From assembly GCA_034679985.1 (NCBI GenBank), contig JAXITR010000004.1, forward strand, positions 1 to 64,000: 64,000 nucleotides of DNA, read 5' to 3'. The notes beneath the pieces were generated by a model, which searched no databases, had not been told where the DNA came from, and worked only from the letters and a program-made list of their open reading frames with translations. Below are positions 1 to 8,980 of this stretch, piece after piece. Position numbers and translations under genes: made by a program. The stretch is from CAMDTE01 sp034679985. GTDB taxonomy: Bacteria > Bacteroidota > Bacteroidia > Flavobacteriales > Schleiferiaceae. Each line of letters begins with the position of its first letter. Position 1 is the stretch's first letter.

Positions 1-536
1 CATCCTTTTCCAACCATGTCCAAAACAGAGGCACCTACGTAGAATCGGTCGCTGTAGAGGTACGTGATGCCCAATCCCAAATTGGGGTTGAGGGTGCTGC
101 GCGTGATGCCTTGGAAAACGGGGTCAAACAACACATTGCGCGGTTTGGTATAGTCCACCACCCAGTTGTCCAATTGGGCACGGAGTCCCACAGAAAGTTT
201 GTGGTCTTTGGCCAGCTGCACGGTTTGCGCCACGTTGATCATGGGCGAGGTGCGCGTCACCGGTCCGGCTTGGTCCGACTGGATTCCCAAATGGATACCC
301 AGGGTTTTGACCTTAAAATCACCGTACAACGCAAAGGTTCTGGGCGCACCTTCCACCCCAAGCCACTTCTGTTGAAAAGCAGAATGAAACTGGTATTGGG
401 TTTGCCCCGCGAAGGTGGGGTCCACAACCGTGGGGTTGAACAAATACAAATCGTTCAATGCCGACTGCTGGGCATGTGCCGAAGCCCCGACAAACAGGAC
501 CGCAAGGGCCATTAACTTATTTTGCAATGAACACAT
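1..536 (-). CDS. PorP/SprF family T9SS membrane protein (partial)
   Basis: This is the N-terminal part (about 178 residues) of an outer-membrane protein of the PorP/SprF family; the C-terminus lies beyond the window edge. After a signal peptide ending in SAHAQ the protein reads QSALNDLYLFNPTVVDPTFAG, the usual PorP/SprF opening, followed by F..AFQQKWLG, G..F..KTLGIHLGIQSDQAGP and a predicted run of beta strands. SprF-type proteins are needed for surface delivery of their SprB-type partner, and this gene lies directly downstream of an SprB-repeat adhesin, so the two are probably a cognate pair (inference). I chose the ATG at 536 because it gives a signal peptide with a lysine before the hydrophobic core; it overlaps the upstream stop codon. 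The ATG at 512 is the alternative. Confidence 0.85.
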   Translation of the reverse strand, partial: MCSLQNKLMALAVLFVGASAHAQQSALNDLYLFNPTVVDPTFAGQTQYQFHSAFQQKWLGVEGAPRTFALYGDFKVKTLGIHLGIQSDQAGPVTRTSPMINVAQTVQLAKDHKLSVGLRAQLDNWVVDYTKPRNVLFDPVFQGITRSTLNPNLGLGITYLYSDRFYVGASVLDMVGKG

Positions 537-3500
537 AGCCGTCGAATTGTTGGTTGTTGGTACGATCAAAGAACAAGAAGTAGTAGGTGCCTTCCGGCAA
601 AATTCCATCGCCAGAAACACCGCTGGTGGACACGTTGGGCGTGCCGTCGAAGGTGTTGTTGTAGTTTACCATTCGGTACACGGTTTCTCCCCAGCGGTTG
701 ACAACTACCAATTCATTGTTGGGGGCGTAGACCAGGTTGCGGATTTCCCAAGTGTCGTTGTAGCCGTCGTTGTTGGGCGAGAAACCTTCGGGAATGATCA
801 CACCACAACCGTCCGGATCTTGGAAGTTGGGGATGCCGTCTCCATCGCAGTCGTCCGACGGTTCATCGCGGTCCAGAATGCCGTCGTTGTCCGCATCGGT
901 GTCGCGGAAGTCTGGGGTGCCGTCGTTGTCGGAATCAACGTTTCCTTCGGAAGCATCCAAAAGTCCGTCGCCGTCGGAATCCAAATCCAAGTAATCCGGG
1001 GTGCCGTCGTTGTCGGTATCCACCGTTCCTTCTACGCTGTCCAAAATACCATCGCCGTCGGAGTCCAGATCGCGGAAGTCCGGGGTGCCGTCGCCGTCGG
1101 TGTCCCCATTGCCTTCGGTGGCGTCGGTGATGCCGTCGTTGTCGGAATCCAAGTCGCGCCAGTCTGGCGTGCCGTCGTTGTCCGTGTCCACGGTGCCTTC
1201 AATGGCGTCGGAGATGCCGTCGCCGTCGGAGTCCAAGTCGCGCCAATCCGGGGTGCCGTCGTTGTCCGTATCCACGGTTCCTTCCGTGCTGTCCAGAATG
1301 CCGTCGTTGTCGGAATCGGTGTCTTGCCAATCCGGGGTGCCGTCGCCGTCCGTATCCACGGTGCCTTCCGTGGTGTTGGGGATGCCGTCGCAATCGTAGT
1401 CTGTGGTGCCCACATTAATGCCAATGACGATCGTACTGCATCCTTTGGCGTCGGTAACCGTTACGGCGTAGGTGCTGGACAGGGCATTGGAAATGCTGGC
1501 GGTGGTTTGACCGTTGGACCAGCTATACGTATAGGGAGCCGTTCCGCCGGAAACGCTTACTTGCGCCTGGCCGTTGGCCGTAGTGCTGCAGGTGGCCGGT
1601 GTGGTGGTAAACGCTGCCACCAAGGGTGCTGGAGCCAAGAGCACCACCCCGTTGGGCGTTGCGGTGCAACCGTTGGCGTCGGTTACTGTAACCTGATAAA
1701 ATCCAGAAGTTAATCCCGTTGCCGTAGCTGTAGTTTGCACGGGGGCCGTATTCCACGCATACGTGTACGGTGCGGTGCCTCCTGTTGCCGTTACGGTGGC
1801 CGTACCGTTCCCTCCCGCGCAAGCAATGCTGGTGCTGCTGGTGCTGGCTACCAAGGCATTGGGTTGCGTGATGGTGACCGTTTGGGTGGTGCTGGTGCCC
1901 AGCGAGTCCGTAGCCGTTACGGAATAGGTGCCGGCCGCCAAGTTGGTGGCAGTGGAGCCCGTTTGTGCGGGTACGGTGTTCCAGACAAATGCGTAGGGAG
2001 CAATACCGCCCGACGGCAGAGCAGTAGCAGTTCCGTTGTTGCCTCCAGCGCAGTTGACGTTTTGCACGTTGGCGAAGGAAACCACTATCGTGTAAGGATT
2101 CGCCACGATTCCACTGGCGGTATCGGTACATCCTCTACCGTCCGTGACCACCACTTGGTACGTTCCGGCATTTAAGTTGGTTGCGGTAGCTCCGTTTTGC
2201 ACGGGTGTGGTGTTCCAAGCGTAACTGTACGGAGTGTGTCCGCCGGTAACTGCGGCTTGAACCGAACCGTTGTTGTTGCCCGCACCGGTGGTGTTGGTGA
2301 CCACTGCATTCACTTGCAGCGCAGCAGAAGGACCGGCAATCGTAACCGGCAATACCGTGCTGTTGTTGTTGGTGTCCAAGACGGTCACGTTGTACACGCC
2401 CGCTGCCAAATTGTTGGCGGACGGACCCACTTTTGGCGGTGTGGTGTTCCATGAATAACGGTAGGGCGCTACGCCGCCCGTTGCTTGAACCGTGGCGCTG
2501 CCTGTTGCCGTTTGGAAGCACGCCACACTTTGGGATTGGGTGGTGCTGGCCTGGAGCAAGGCAGGTTGGGTCAAAACAACCGGCAGCGTGCGGACGCATC
2601 CCGCGGTATCCACAACGGTAGCTACGTACGTTCCCGCTACCAAGGTATCGCCGGTGGCTCCTCTCTGGATCGGGGTGGTATTCCATGAAATCCGGTAAGG
2701 AGCAACACCTCCAGAAACGGAGGCCGTTGCAGATCCATTGCTCAACCCAAAACCCGTGGGGTTGACGGTGGTTGTTGTGATCAACAGGGCAGAGGACGGT
2801 TGCGTTACACTGACCAATTGGAACGTGGTGCAGCCGTTGGCGTCGGTGATCAATACGCTGTAAATGCCGGCGCTCAAATTGTTGACCGTGTCGTTTGAGG
2901 AAACAGGTGAGGTATTCCAGCTGTAGGTGTACGGTCCGGTACCTCCAGATGCCAACGCCACTACACGGCCGTTGTTGTCTGCAAAGCAAGCCAAAGCACT
3001 TCCGTTGGTGGTTGCACTTAGCGAAGCAGCAGGTTGCGAAATGGTAACGGTTTGTGCCGTTTGGTTTCCGTTGGCGTCCAAAATAGAGCAGGTATAGGTC
3101 CCTGCCGTTAATCCCGTAGCAATATTGGTGGTTTGTACGGGTGTTGTGTTCCAAACGTAGGAATAAGGGGGAATCCCGCCCACGGCATTCACAATGGCTT
3201 GCCCGGTGTTTGTGCCGGCGCAGAGGATGTTTACTTGGTTGGAGATGATGCTTTCCAGCAAGGAAGGTTGCGTCAGCAGCACACCGCTTTGCGCTGTACA
3301 ACCGCCCGCGTCGGTGACGTTAACCGTGTAGGATCCCGCGTACAAACCGGTGGCCGTTGCCGTGGTTTGGGCAGGCACCGTGCTCCAAGCAATGGTGTAC
3401 GGCGTGTACCCTCCTGCAATTGTTGCGGTGGCACTGCCGTTGCCCAAGCCAAAACCGGTAGGGTTGGTCCCTGCTGCGGTCAAGCTCAGCGCTGCGGTGG

Positions 3501-5733
3501 GCTCGTTGATTTGAACCGATACCTGCGTGGAGTTGTTGTTGGCGTCCGTAACCGTGCAGGTGTACAAACCCGCAGCCAAGCCGGAGGCCGTCGAACTCAA
3601 TTGAGCCGGAACGGTATTCCACGAATAACTGTAGGGAGCAACACCGCCGCTCACAAACAAGCTGGCCGTGCCGGTGGTTCCTCCAAAACACGCCACGTGG
3701 GTGACGCTGCTCACTCCGGAAACCAATGCATTGGGTTGCGTCAGGGTAACGGTTCTCACCTGGGCGCAGCCGTTGGCGTCCGTAATGGTGCAGGTGTACG
3801 TCCCGGCCGTCAATCCATTGGCCGTGGCGCCGGTTCCTCCAGAGGGGCTCCAAGCGTAGGTGTAGGGGGCAACGCCACCAGAGGCTACCGCAGATGCAGA
3901 ACCGTTGGCCAAACCAAAACCCGAAGGGTTGATTTGCGCTGCGGTTGCCGAAAGCGCCGATGCGGGCTCGGTTAAGGTGGTTGTTTGAACCGCAGTACAT
4001 CCGTTGGCGTCTGTAGCCGTTACGGAATAGGTTCCGGCAACCAATCCCGTTGCCGTTGCCGTTGTTTGTGCCGGAACGGTGTTCCACGAAAAACCAACTG
4101 CTCCGGTACCGCCGGTGGCGGTGGCTGTGGCGGAGCCGGTTGCTGAACCAGCACACAAGACGTTGGCTCCGTTGGCTGCTACGGTCAAGGCACTAGCCGG
4201 TTGCGAAACGGTAACCGTTTGTTGCGCAGAAGACCCTCCAGCGTCCGTTACGGTTACCGTGTACGTTCCTGCCGTTAGGTTGGAAGCGGTTGCAGTGGTT
4301 TGTGCCGGATTGGTGTTCCAACTGTAGAGGTACGGTGCCGTTCCTCCCGCTGGAGTGATTGCAGCACTGCCAGTAGACCCGCCAAAGCAGGCAACCGGTG
4401 TGGCGCTGAAGTTGGACAAATCCAACAGAGAAGGGGTTGTGATGGTGAAGTTCCGAATCAACGTACATCCTGCGGCGTCGGTTACGGTGCAGGAATAAGT
4501 GCCCGCTCCCAATCCGCCAACGGCAGAAGTGGTTTGCACGGGATTGGTGTTCCAGCTGTACGAATAAGGGGACGTGCCGCCGGAAGGGATGACCACGGCT
4601 GAACCGTTCAACAAACCAAAGCTGGTAACGTTGGATTGCGCGGTGGTGGCGCCTAATGCCGCCACGGGCTGGGTCAGGGTTACCGGCGCGGAGGTGGCGA
4701 TGCACCCGTTGGCGTCCGTTGCCGTTGCTGTGTAGGTGCCCGCGCCCAGACCCGTTGCGCTGGCGGAATTCTGCACGGGGGAGGTGTTCCAGCTGTATTG
4801 GTAGGGAGCGATTCCACCTGTGGCCAAGGCTGTTGCAGAACCCGTTGTTCCCCCAAAGCAAGCTACGTTGGTTGAGCCGCTGACCGTAACCACCAGTGTA
4901 GAAGGAACTACTTTTACCCGGATGTAGTTGGAGTACGCCACGGCGCTGACAGCGTCGGTTACTTTTCTGCGGTAGTACGTGGTGGCGGTAATGCCGGCCG
5001 GCGGATCAAAAGACGCGCTGTTTGCCCCAGAAATGGAGGTTGGGTTGGTGAACAGACTGTCCGACGCCGACTCCCACTGGTAGGTATAGGGGGCCGTTCC
5101 GCCTTGTGCGGCCGTTGCATTGGGGATCAGGGCAGGATCTGCACCGTTGCATACCCATTGGTGATCCACCAAGGAGGCACCCACGGTTCCGGAGAGCAAG
5201 GGAAGCCCCGGTACGTTCGCAGATGTTCCGGTTGGGAGCTGAGACGAAAAGTCAAAGGCGCAATACCCAATTACCTGACCGTATTGGGGGTCCGTGTATT
5301 CAAAAATGAGGGTTTGGGCGGCCTGAAGATTGTAGTTGGTGGCGTTGTAAAAACAGTACAAAACATCGCCACTTTGCGAGGGCAATCCGGGAGGGCCCAC
5401 TTGCAGTGTGGTCAAAACGGCAGACCCGTTCACCAGTTCGAAAATTTTGGTAATGACCGGCGGGCGAACGTTGCTTACGGTCCAATTCAACCGGATGTCA
5501 CCGGTTTTCGTTCCGGCCGGAGGGGTGGCGTAGGAGGTCCCTACTACGTTGGCAGCAACCGGAGTGTTGTTGATGCCGGGACAGGAATTGGGCAAACCAT
5601 TTCCGTCGTTTCGTTGGTTGATCAACCCGCAGGATCCGTTGGTATTTACTGCCAAGAGCGGATTTTGAGCCTGCACGTGGGACGCTGTGCCCAAAACGGC
5701 TGCGGCCAGGAAAGCGAATAAGCGATTCCTCAT
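517..5733 (-). CDS. Giant SprB-repeat cell-surface adhesin with T9SS type B sorting domain
   Basis: A 1738-residue secreted surface protein. Residues 1-22 form a signal peptide ending in HVQA. An N-terminal Ig-like part (to about 275) precedes 15 SprB-type repeats (about 280-1440), each with a core such as GGxxPYxYxWNTxPxQ followed by G..AGTYxxTVTDAxGC. Residues about 1442-1640 are calcium-binding thrombospondin type 3 repeats (DTDNDGTPDWRDLDSDGDG). The last 100 residues are the gliding-motility-associated C-terminal domain (IPEGFSPNNDGYNDTW, VVNRWGETVY), which directs T9SS export and anchoring. SprB is the mobile gliding adhesin of Flavobacterium johnsoniae; this protein has the same building blocks but is far shorter, so a role in adhesion or gliding is inferred. 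The PorP/SprF gene follows immediately downstream and is probably cotranscribed. Confidence 0.93.
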   Translation of the reverse strand: MRNRLFAFLAAAVLGTASHVQAQNPLLAVNTNGSCGLINQRNDGNGLPNSCPGINNTPVAANVVGTSYATPPAGTKTGDIRLNWTVSNVRPPVITKIFELVNGSAVLTTLQVGPPGLPSQSGDVLYCFYNATNYNLQAAQTLIFEYTDPQYGQVIGYCAFDFSSQLPTGTSANVPGLPLLSGTVGASLVDHQWVCNGADPALIPNATAAQGGTAPYTYQWESASDSLFTNPTSISGANSASFDPPAGITATTYYRRKVTDAVSAVAYSNYIRVKVVPSTLVVTVSGSTNVACFGGTTGSATALATGGIAPYQYSWNTSPVQNSASATGLGAGTYTATATDANGCIATSAPVTLTQPVAALGATTAQSNVTSFGLLNGSAVVIPSGGTSPYSYSWNTNPVQTTSAVGGLGAGTYSCTVTDAAGCTLIRNFTITTPSLLDLSNFSATPVACFGGSTGSAAITPAGGTAPYLYSWNTNPAQTTATASNLTAGTYTVTVTDAGGSSAQQTVTVSQPASALTVAANGANVLCAGSATGSATATATGGTGAVGFSWNTVPAQTTATATGLVAGTYSVTATDANGCTAVQTTTLTEPASALSATAAQINPSGFGLANGSASAVASGGVAPYTYAWSPSGGTGATANGLTAGTYTCTITDANGCAQVRTVTLTQPNALVSGVSSVTHVACFGGTTGTASLFVSGGVAPYSYSWNTVPAQLSSTASGLAAGLYTCTVTDANNNSTQVSVQINEPTAALSLTAAGTNPTGFGLGNGSATATIAGGYTPYTIAWSTVPAQTTATATGLYAGSYTVNVTDAGGCTAQSGVLLTQPSLLESIISNQVNILCAGTNTGQAIVNAVGGIPPYSYVWNTTPVQTTNIATGLTAGTYTCSILDANGNQTAQTVTISQPAASLSATTNGSALACFADNNGRVVALASGGTGPYTYSWNTSPVSSNDTVNNLSAGIYSVLITDANGCTTFQLVSVTQPSSALLITTTTVNPTGFGLSNGSATASVSGGVAPYRISWNTTPIQRGATGDTLVAGTYVATVVDTAGCVRTLPVVLTQPALLQASTTQSQSVACFQTATGSATVQATGGVAPYRYSWNTTPPKVGPSANNLAAGVYNVTVLDTNNNSTVLPVTIAGPSAALQVNAVVTNTTGAGNNNGSVQAAVTGGHTPYSYAWNTTPVQNGATATNLNAGTYQVVVTDGRGCTDTASGIVANPYTIVVSFANVQNVNCAGGNNGTATALPSGGIAPYAFVWNTVPAQTGSTATNLAAGTYSVTATDSLGTSTTQTVTITQPNALVASTSSTSIACAGGNGTATVTATGGTAPYTYAWNTAPVQTTATATGLTSGFYQVTVTDANGCTATPNGVVLLAPAPLVAAFTTTPATCSTTANGQAQVSVSGGTAPYTYSWSNGQTTASISNALSSTYAVTVTDAKGCSTIVIGINVGTTDYDCDGIPNTTEGTVDTDGDGTPDWQDTDSDNDGILDSTEGTVDTDNDGTPDWRDLDSDGDGISDAIEGTVDTDNDGTPDWRDLDSDNDGITDATEGNGDTDGDGTPDFRDLDSDGDGILDSVEGTVDTDNDGTPDYLDLDSDGDGLLDASEGNVDSDNDGTPDFRDTDADNDGILDRDEPSDDCDGDGIPNFQDPDGCGVIIPEGFSPNNDGYNDTWEIRNLVYAPNNELVVVNRWGETVYRMVNYNNTFDGTPNVSTSGVSGDGILPEGTYYFLFFDRTNNQQFDGYVFIAK
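815..1410 (-). repeat. In-frame 84-bp tandem repeats encoding TSP3 calcium-binding units
   Basis: About six imperfect 84-bp units lie end to end within the adhesin gene, each encoding a 28-residue module with EGTVDTDNDGTPDWRDLDSD as its core. Aspartate positions are kept while third codon positions vary, so the repeat is maintained as protein. It could still support copy-number change by recombination. Confidence 0.8.
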
Positions 5734-5756
5734 AGTTCTTTAATGGGTAATGCGTT

Positions 5757-5764
5757 CAAAGTTA
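5757..5764 (-). promoter_or_regulatory. Candidate -7 box (TAACTTTG) for the SprB-like adhesin
   Basis: TAACTTTG on the minus strand matches the Bacteroidota -7 consensus TAnnTTTG and lies 23 nt before the ATG at 5733. No clear TTG -33 element is visible at the expected distance, so this is a moderate call. Confidence 0.4.
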
Positions 5765-5815
5765 TACAATTTCAATTTGTGGAATTTCTTTCAACGCGTT
5801 TTCCGGAACTGCGGA

Positions 5816-7336
5816 CTACTGCCCGACGGTGTACACGGCGAGCGAAAAACCCGCAGCCGTGCGGTAGGGGAGCACCATGCGGCGGTTGTCAATCATCTCC
5901 ACCCCTTCGTAGAAGTAGGTGCCGGTGGCGTCTGCGGGCAGCGGAAAAGCCCGGCGCTCAAAGGAACCGTCGGGGAGTATTTGGGTGACCACAGGGCCGT
6001 CCGCGGCGGGTATCTTTTTGGCGTTGTGAACGCGAGGCTCGCTGGTGCCGTGGGCCAAAACAAAGGCTCCTACTTTGGGGACGGTGAAGAGCCCCACTGC
6101 AGAATTGATGCGGTCCACGCTGAAATCGCGGTCCAGGTGGGCGGAATACCGAATGCCGTTGGGCTGGGTGCCGAGCACCAGAAGGTCCGAATTAAAGGGT
6201 TTCGTTTTGTAGGTCCCGCCGCTCGCGTAGGTCATGGACCACGGAATATTGGGGCCGGGCTGAACGCGGTACATGGATACCAATTCGCTGCTGTAGTAGC
6301 GAAAAGCGGTGGGTTTGGTGTCCTCTTTCCACGCGTCAACCCAGTCTGCGGGCAGGGGAAAGGTTCCGCCGCGCGGGAGGTCTACGCGCTGCAAGGGAAT
6401 GCTGTAGTGAAAGCAGCGTTCCGGAATCCGGTAGGCCGACGGTGCCAGGATGCCGCCCAAGTCAAACTGGGCCGAATCGCTGTTGTACCGCACCCAAGTT
6501 CCCAAAGGCGCTTGATCCCGGGTAACGATCAGCTCGCCCTGGAAGACGGAGGTGCGCTCCCGCGAAAGCACGTAGTAGGCAATGCCGTTGGGGCGGGTTT
6601 TGGATTGGCTGTGCTGCAAGGTGGTTAAGCCCACCAATTCCGGGGTCAGCGAAAAATGCATCAAGGACACGTTTCCGCCCCCAAAGTTGATTTTTTCCGT
6701 GCGCTCAAACACCGTTTTAAGCGTTTGGGTGTAGACGCGCCACGTCAGGATGGCGCGCTCGTTGCGGTCGTCTTCCAACTGCATGAAGGCCATCCCAAAG
6801 TGCTTGCCGGTTTGGGCAATGCGGAAGGCCACTTGGTCCGGGTCCGACGTACTGATTTCAAACAGGATTCGGAAGGAGGTTTTTGGGGTGCTGTCTGTGG
6901 GTTGAACGGAATAAGCAAGTAGCCGATAAACCTTCTTTTCCGGTACGAATTGCGAGTAGAAAAAATGCGATACACTGTCCATGGCCATGAAGCCGGCGGA
7001 GTAGATTTCCTTACCCATAAAACGCATCAACAGGGGGGTGATTTGGCTCACGGTATCTGCCTTTTGCTCCGTCCAAGAGAGGGGGGCGTAGTAACGGGTG
7101 GACGCCTGGCTTTGGTCTCCTCTTCCTTTGGGGTAGCGGGTGTTGAGGGAGAGGACTCCGCGGGTGCTGTCCAACAATCCCACATGAATGCCGTCCCAGG
7201 TGTGTCCCTTCTCCAGCGGTTCTGCGTGCACCGGAATGGTGTGCGACAGTGCAAAGGTTTGTCCCCAAACATTCCCCGAAAAAAGGAAGGCGAAAACGAT
7301 GGGAACTAAAAGTTTGGGAACGAGGGAATAACGCAT
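5816..7336 (-). CDS. Secreted protein of unknown function, propeller-like
   Basis: A 506-residue exported protein I cannot assign to a named family. The chosen ATG gives a clean signal peptide (MRYSLVPKLL to FSGNVWGQ); a longer open frame upstream would bury this peptide and overlap the divergent lipoprotein gene, so it was rejected. The rest is rich in short beta-strand segments with recurring patterns such as NGIAYYVLSRER, NGIRYSAHLDRD and YEGVEMIDNRRMVLPYR, which suggests a beta-propeller or similar all-beta fold (inference). There is no lipobox and no recognisable T9SS sorting domain. The gene sits between the adhesin gene and a divergently transcribed lipoprotein gene only 25 bp away. 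Confidence 0.75.
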   Translation of the reverse strand: MRYSLVPKLLVPIVFAFLFSGNVWGQTFALSHTIPVHAEPLEKGHTWDGIHVGLLDSTRGVLSLNTRYPKGRGDQSQASTRYYAPLSWTEQKADTVSQITPLLMRFMGKEIYSAGFMAMDSVSHFFYSQFVPEKKVYRLLAYSVQPTDSTPKTSFRILFEISTSDPDQVAFRIAQTGKHFGMAFMQLEDDRNERAILTWRVYTQTLKTVFERTEKINFGGGNVSLMHFSLTPELVGLTTLQHSQSKTRPNGIAYYVLSRERTSVFQGELIVTRDQAPLGTWVRYNSDSAQFDLGGILAPSAYRIPERCFHYSIPLQRVDLPRGGTFPLPADWVDAWKEDTKPTAFRYYSSELVSMYRVQPGPNIPWSMTYASGGTYKTKPFNSDLLVLGTQPNGIRYSAHLDRDFSVDRINSAVGLFTVPKVGAFVLAHGTSEPRVHNAKKIPAADGPVVTQILPDGSFERRAFPLPADATGTYFYEGVEMIDNRRMVLPYRTAAGFSLAVYTVGQ

Positions 7337-7361
7337 GGTGTTTTTTGGGTAATTTAGGCAC

Positions 7362-7973
7362 ATGGTAAAACGGTATTTAACGGGCCTTGCGGCCTTGGTA
7401 GTGGTTTTGGTGGTGAGCAGTTGCGAGCCCTTGATCAATCCGGGGAAATCCGGAAAATTGGGAACATCCGGATGCATTGTGTTGGACCAAGGGTCCAGCC
7501 AGCAAACGTTGGGCATACCTTACGCTTGGCGTTACCTGGAGTTCACGGACACCGCTTATGGGTATGTGCGCTACTCCAATTCCAGCAGCTGCCTTCCGGC
7601 AGTGGATCATTCGGAGTATTTGTATTACGAGGAGTGGCGTTCGGTACCCAAGTTGGGACACGACCTGACCGCCCAGATAGCCGACTACTGCAGCGGATCC
7701 ATTCCCTACGCGGTGCGCGCCGGCTATTCGCCCGAAGGAAGTGAAAACGGTGAGTGGTACATTCCAACCACCTTTGAACTGTATCAGGCCTGGAAATTGG
7801 CCAGCAGCGATCCCGATCGATTTGGTCATTTGATGAACATCACCTACAGCTCCAGTGAGCTCTACGAAGGCCAAGTGGCGTGCCTCACCTTTTGGCGGGA
7901 CCGCGAACCGACTTTGTCGTACCGGGACCCGTCTACGGGACCGCACGCGTTTCTCTTTTTCCGCGCTTATTGA
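7362..7973 (+). CDS. Lipoprotein with DUF1566-like pattern
   Basis: A 203-residue lipoprotein. The N-terminus (MVKRYLTGLAALVVVLVVSS then Cys21) is a lipoprotein signal peptide with the lipobox VSSC. The mature part contains NGEWYIPTTFELYQAWKLA and YSSSELYEGQVACLTFWRD, which resemble the W.xPT..EL and SSSE elements of DUF1566 / Fibrobacter paralogous-domain proteins; this is a weak family match by eye. A TAATTTAG box (7350-7357) ends four bases before the ATG, a promoter spacing seen repeatedly in this window. It converges on the barrel-like gene at 7991-8980. The opposite strand carries an open frame of similar length but without a signal peptide, so I prefer this strand. Confidence 0.75.
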   Translation: MVKRYLTGLAALVVVLVVSSCEPLINPGKSGKLGTSGCIVLDQGSSQQTLGIPYAWRYLEFTDTAYGYVRYSNSSSCLPAVDHSEYLYYEEWRSVPKLGHDLTAQIADYCSGSIPYAVRAGYSPEGSENGEWYIPTTFELYQAWKLASSDPDRFGHLMNITYSSSELYEGQVACLTFWRDREPTLSYRDPSTGPHAFLFFRAY

Positions 7974-7990
7974 CGCAAGGGATTTGGAAT

Positions 7991-8980
7991 TCACTTTTTG
8001 ACCAGTGCCTTGGTTTCGCTGGGCAGGTGTGCACCTCCTCCTAGTTTAAACCGAAGTCCGGTGTAAAAAGAGAATTTGGTTCCGTACTGGACGGGGTGAA
8101 TTCCGGTGAAAACCTCAGCGTACCAATTGCGTTTTTGCGAACCGCGTTCTAGGGAACGTTCGCTGTAGCCAAATTCGCAGCCCGGGAGGTACCGAACGGC
8201 CAAGCGGTCTGCGCCGTTCAGCAAGCCGGTGTACACATTTTGATGCGCCAAGGGCAGAATTAGATCAAAATAGGAGGTTCTGAGGTCTACTTGGGCGTAG
8301 CGGCCGTCGCGCTTTTTCAACCGGATCACGGAACCTTGTCCTGCGGTTTGTCCCACTCCCACGCGAAGCGCCTGATACCGATAACCCAGCAGGTTGCTTT
8401 GGTCCTCAAAAGAGGCGTACCGGCCGCGGGAATTCAGGTTTTGGGTGAGGCCCACGCGCCACGTTTTGAAGACGGTGGTTCCGTTCTCGTACTCAATGTA
8501 GTAGTTGGTGCTGGTGTTGCCGCGCGTGCGGTAGGCGACGGAGAGCGTCCCAATGGAGGGGCGCAGCTTGCGGCGGTACACGTGCGCGTACACCACGTTG
8601 CCGTTGACGCTCAGGAGCTCGGTGAAGGCGGGTAAGGTGAAACCAAACAGACCGCTTTCTCCGCTGTAGTCTTGGAAAGAAACCGGGGTGGCCATGAATT
8701 CCAAATTGGTGTGCAAAAACCAATCGTTTTTGGCGCTGTACACGTGGCTGTACCCCAATCCAAACCGAGGGTTGGGGTGGGAGTACTGCGCCGTCACGTA
8801 GAGGTTCCCGGCCCGCAGCGGGCGGAACGGCAGGAACGAATTTTGGTAGATGTACGCGGTGTCCGTTATCACTCCGGGAAACGAATACGGAATCACTTGT
8901 TTGAGGTCCGACTGACCCCACAAAGCGGTGGATGCCAGGAGCAGACCGGCTGCGAGTTGCGTTTTGATGCTTATTCCCAT
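7991..8980 (-). CDS. Exported outer-membrane barrel-like protein
   Basis: A 329-residue exported protein with a signal peptide (MGISIKTQLAAGLLLASTALWGQ). The mature sequence alternates polar and aromatic residues (AGNLYVTAQYSHPNPRFGLGYSHVY, GNTSTNYYIEYENG, YTGLRFKLGG), the usual pattern of outer-membrane beta-strands, and ends shortly after such a strand. I do not recognise a named family. It is the last gene of a three-gene set, overlapping the upstream lipoprotein gene by 10 bp, so the M48 protease, the lipoprotein and this protein are probably translated from one message and may act together at the outer membrane (inference). Confidence 0.7.
   Translation of the reverse strand: MGISIKTQLAAGLLLASTALWGQSDLKQVIPYSFPGVITDTAYIYQNSFLPFRPLRAGNLYVTAQYSHPNPRFGLGYSHVYSAKNDWFLHTNLEFMATPVSFQDYSGESGLFGFTLPAFTELLSVNGNVVYAHVYRRKLRPSIGTLSVAYRTRGNTSTNYYIEYENGTTVFKTWRVGLTQNLNSRGRYASFEDQSNLLGYRYQALRVGVGQTAGQGSVIRLKKRDGRYAQVDLRTSYFDLILPLAHQNVYTGLLNGADRLAVRYLPGCEFGYSERSLERGSQKRNWYAEVFTGIHPVQYGTKFSFYTGLRFKLGGGAHLPSETKALVKK

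Noticed and set aside
815..1410. Possible CRISPR-like or satellite array (regular 84-bp period)
   Set aside because: The units are contiguous without unique spacers and encode TSP3 modules in frame with the adhesin.
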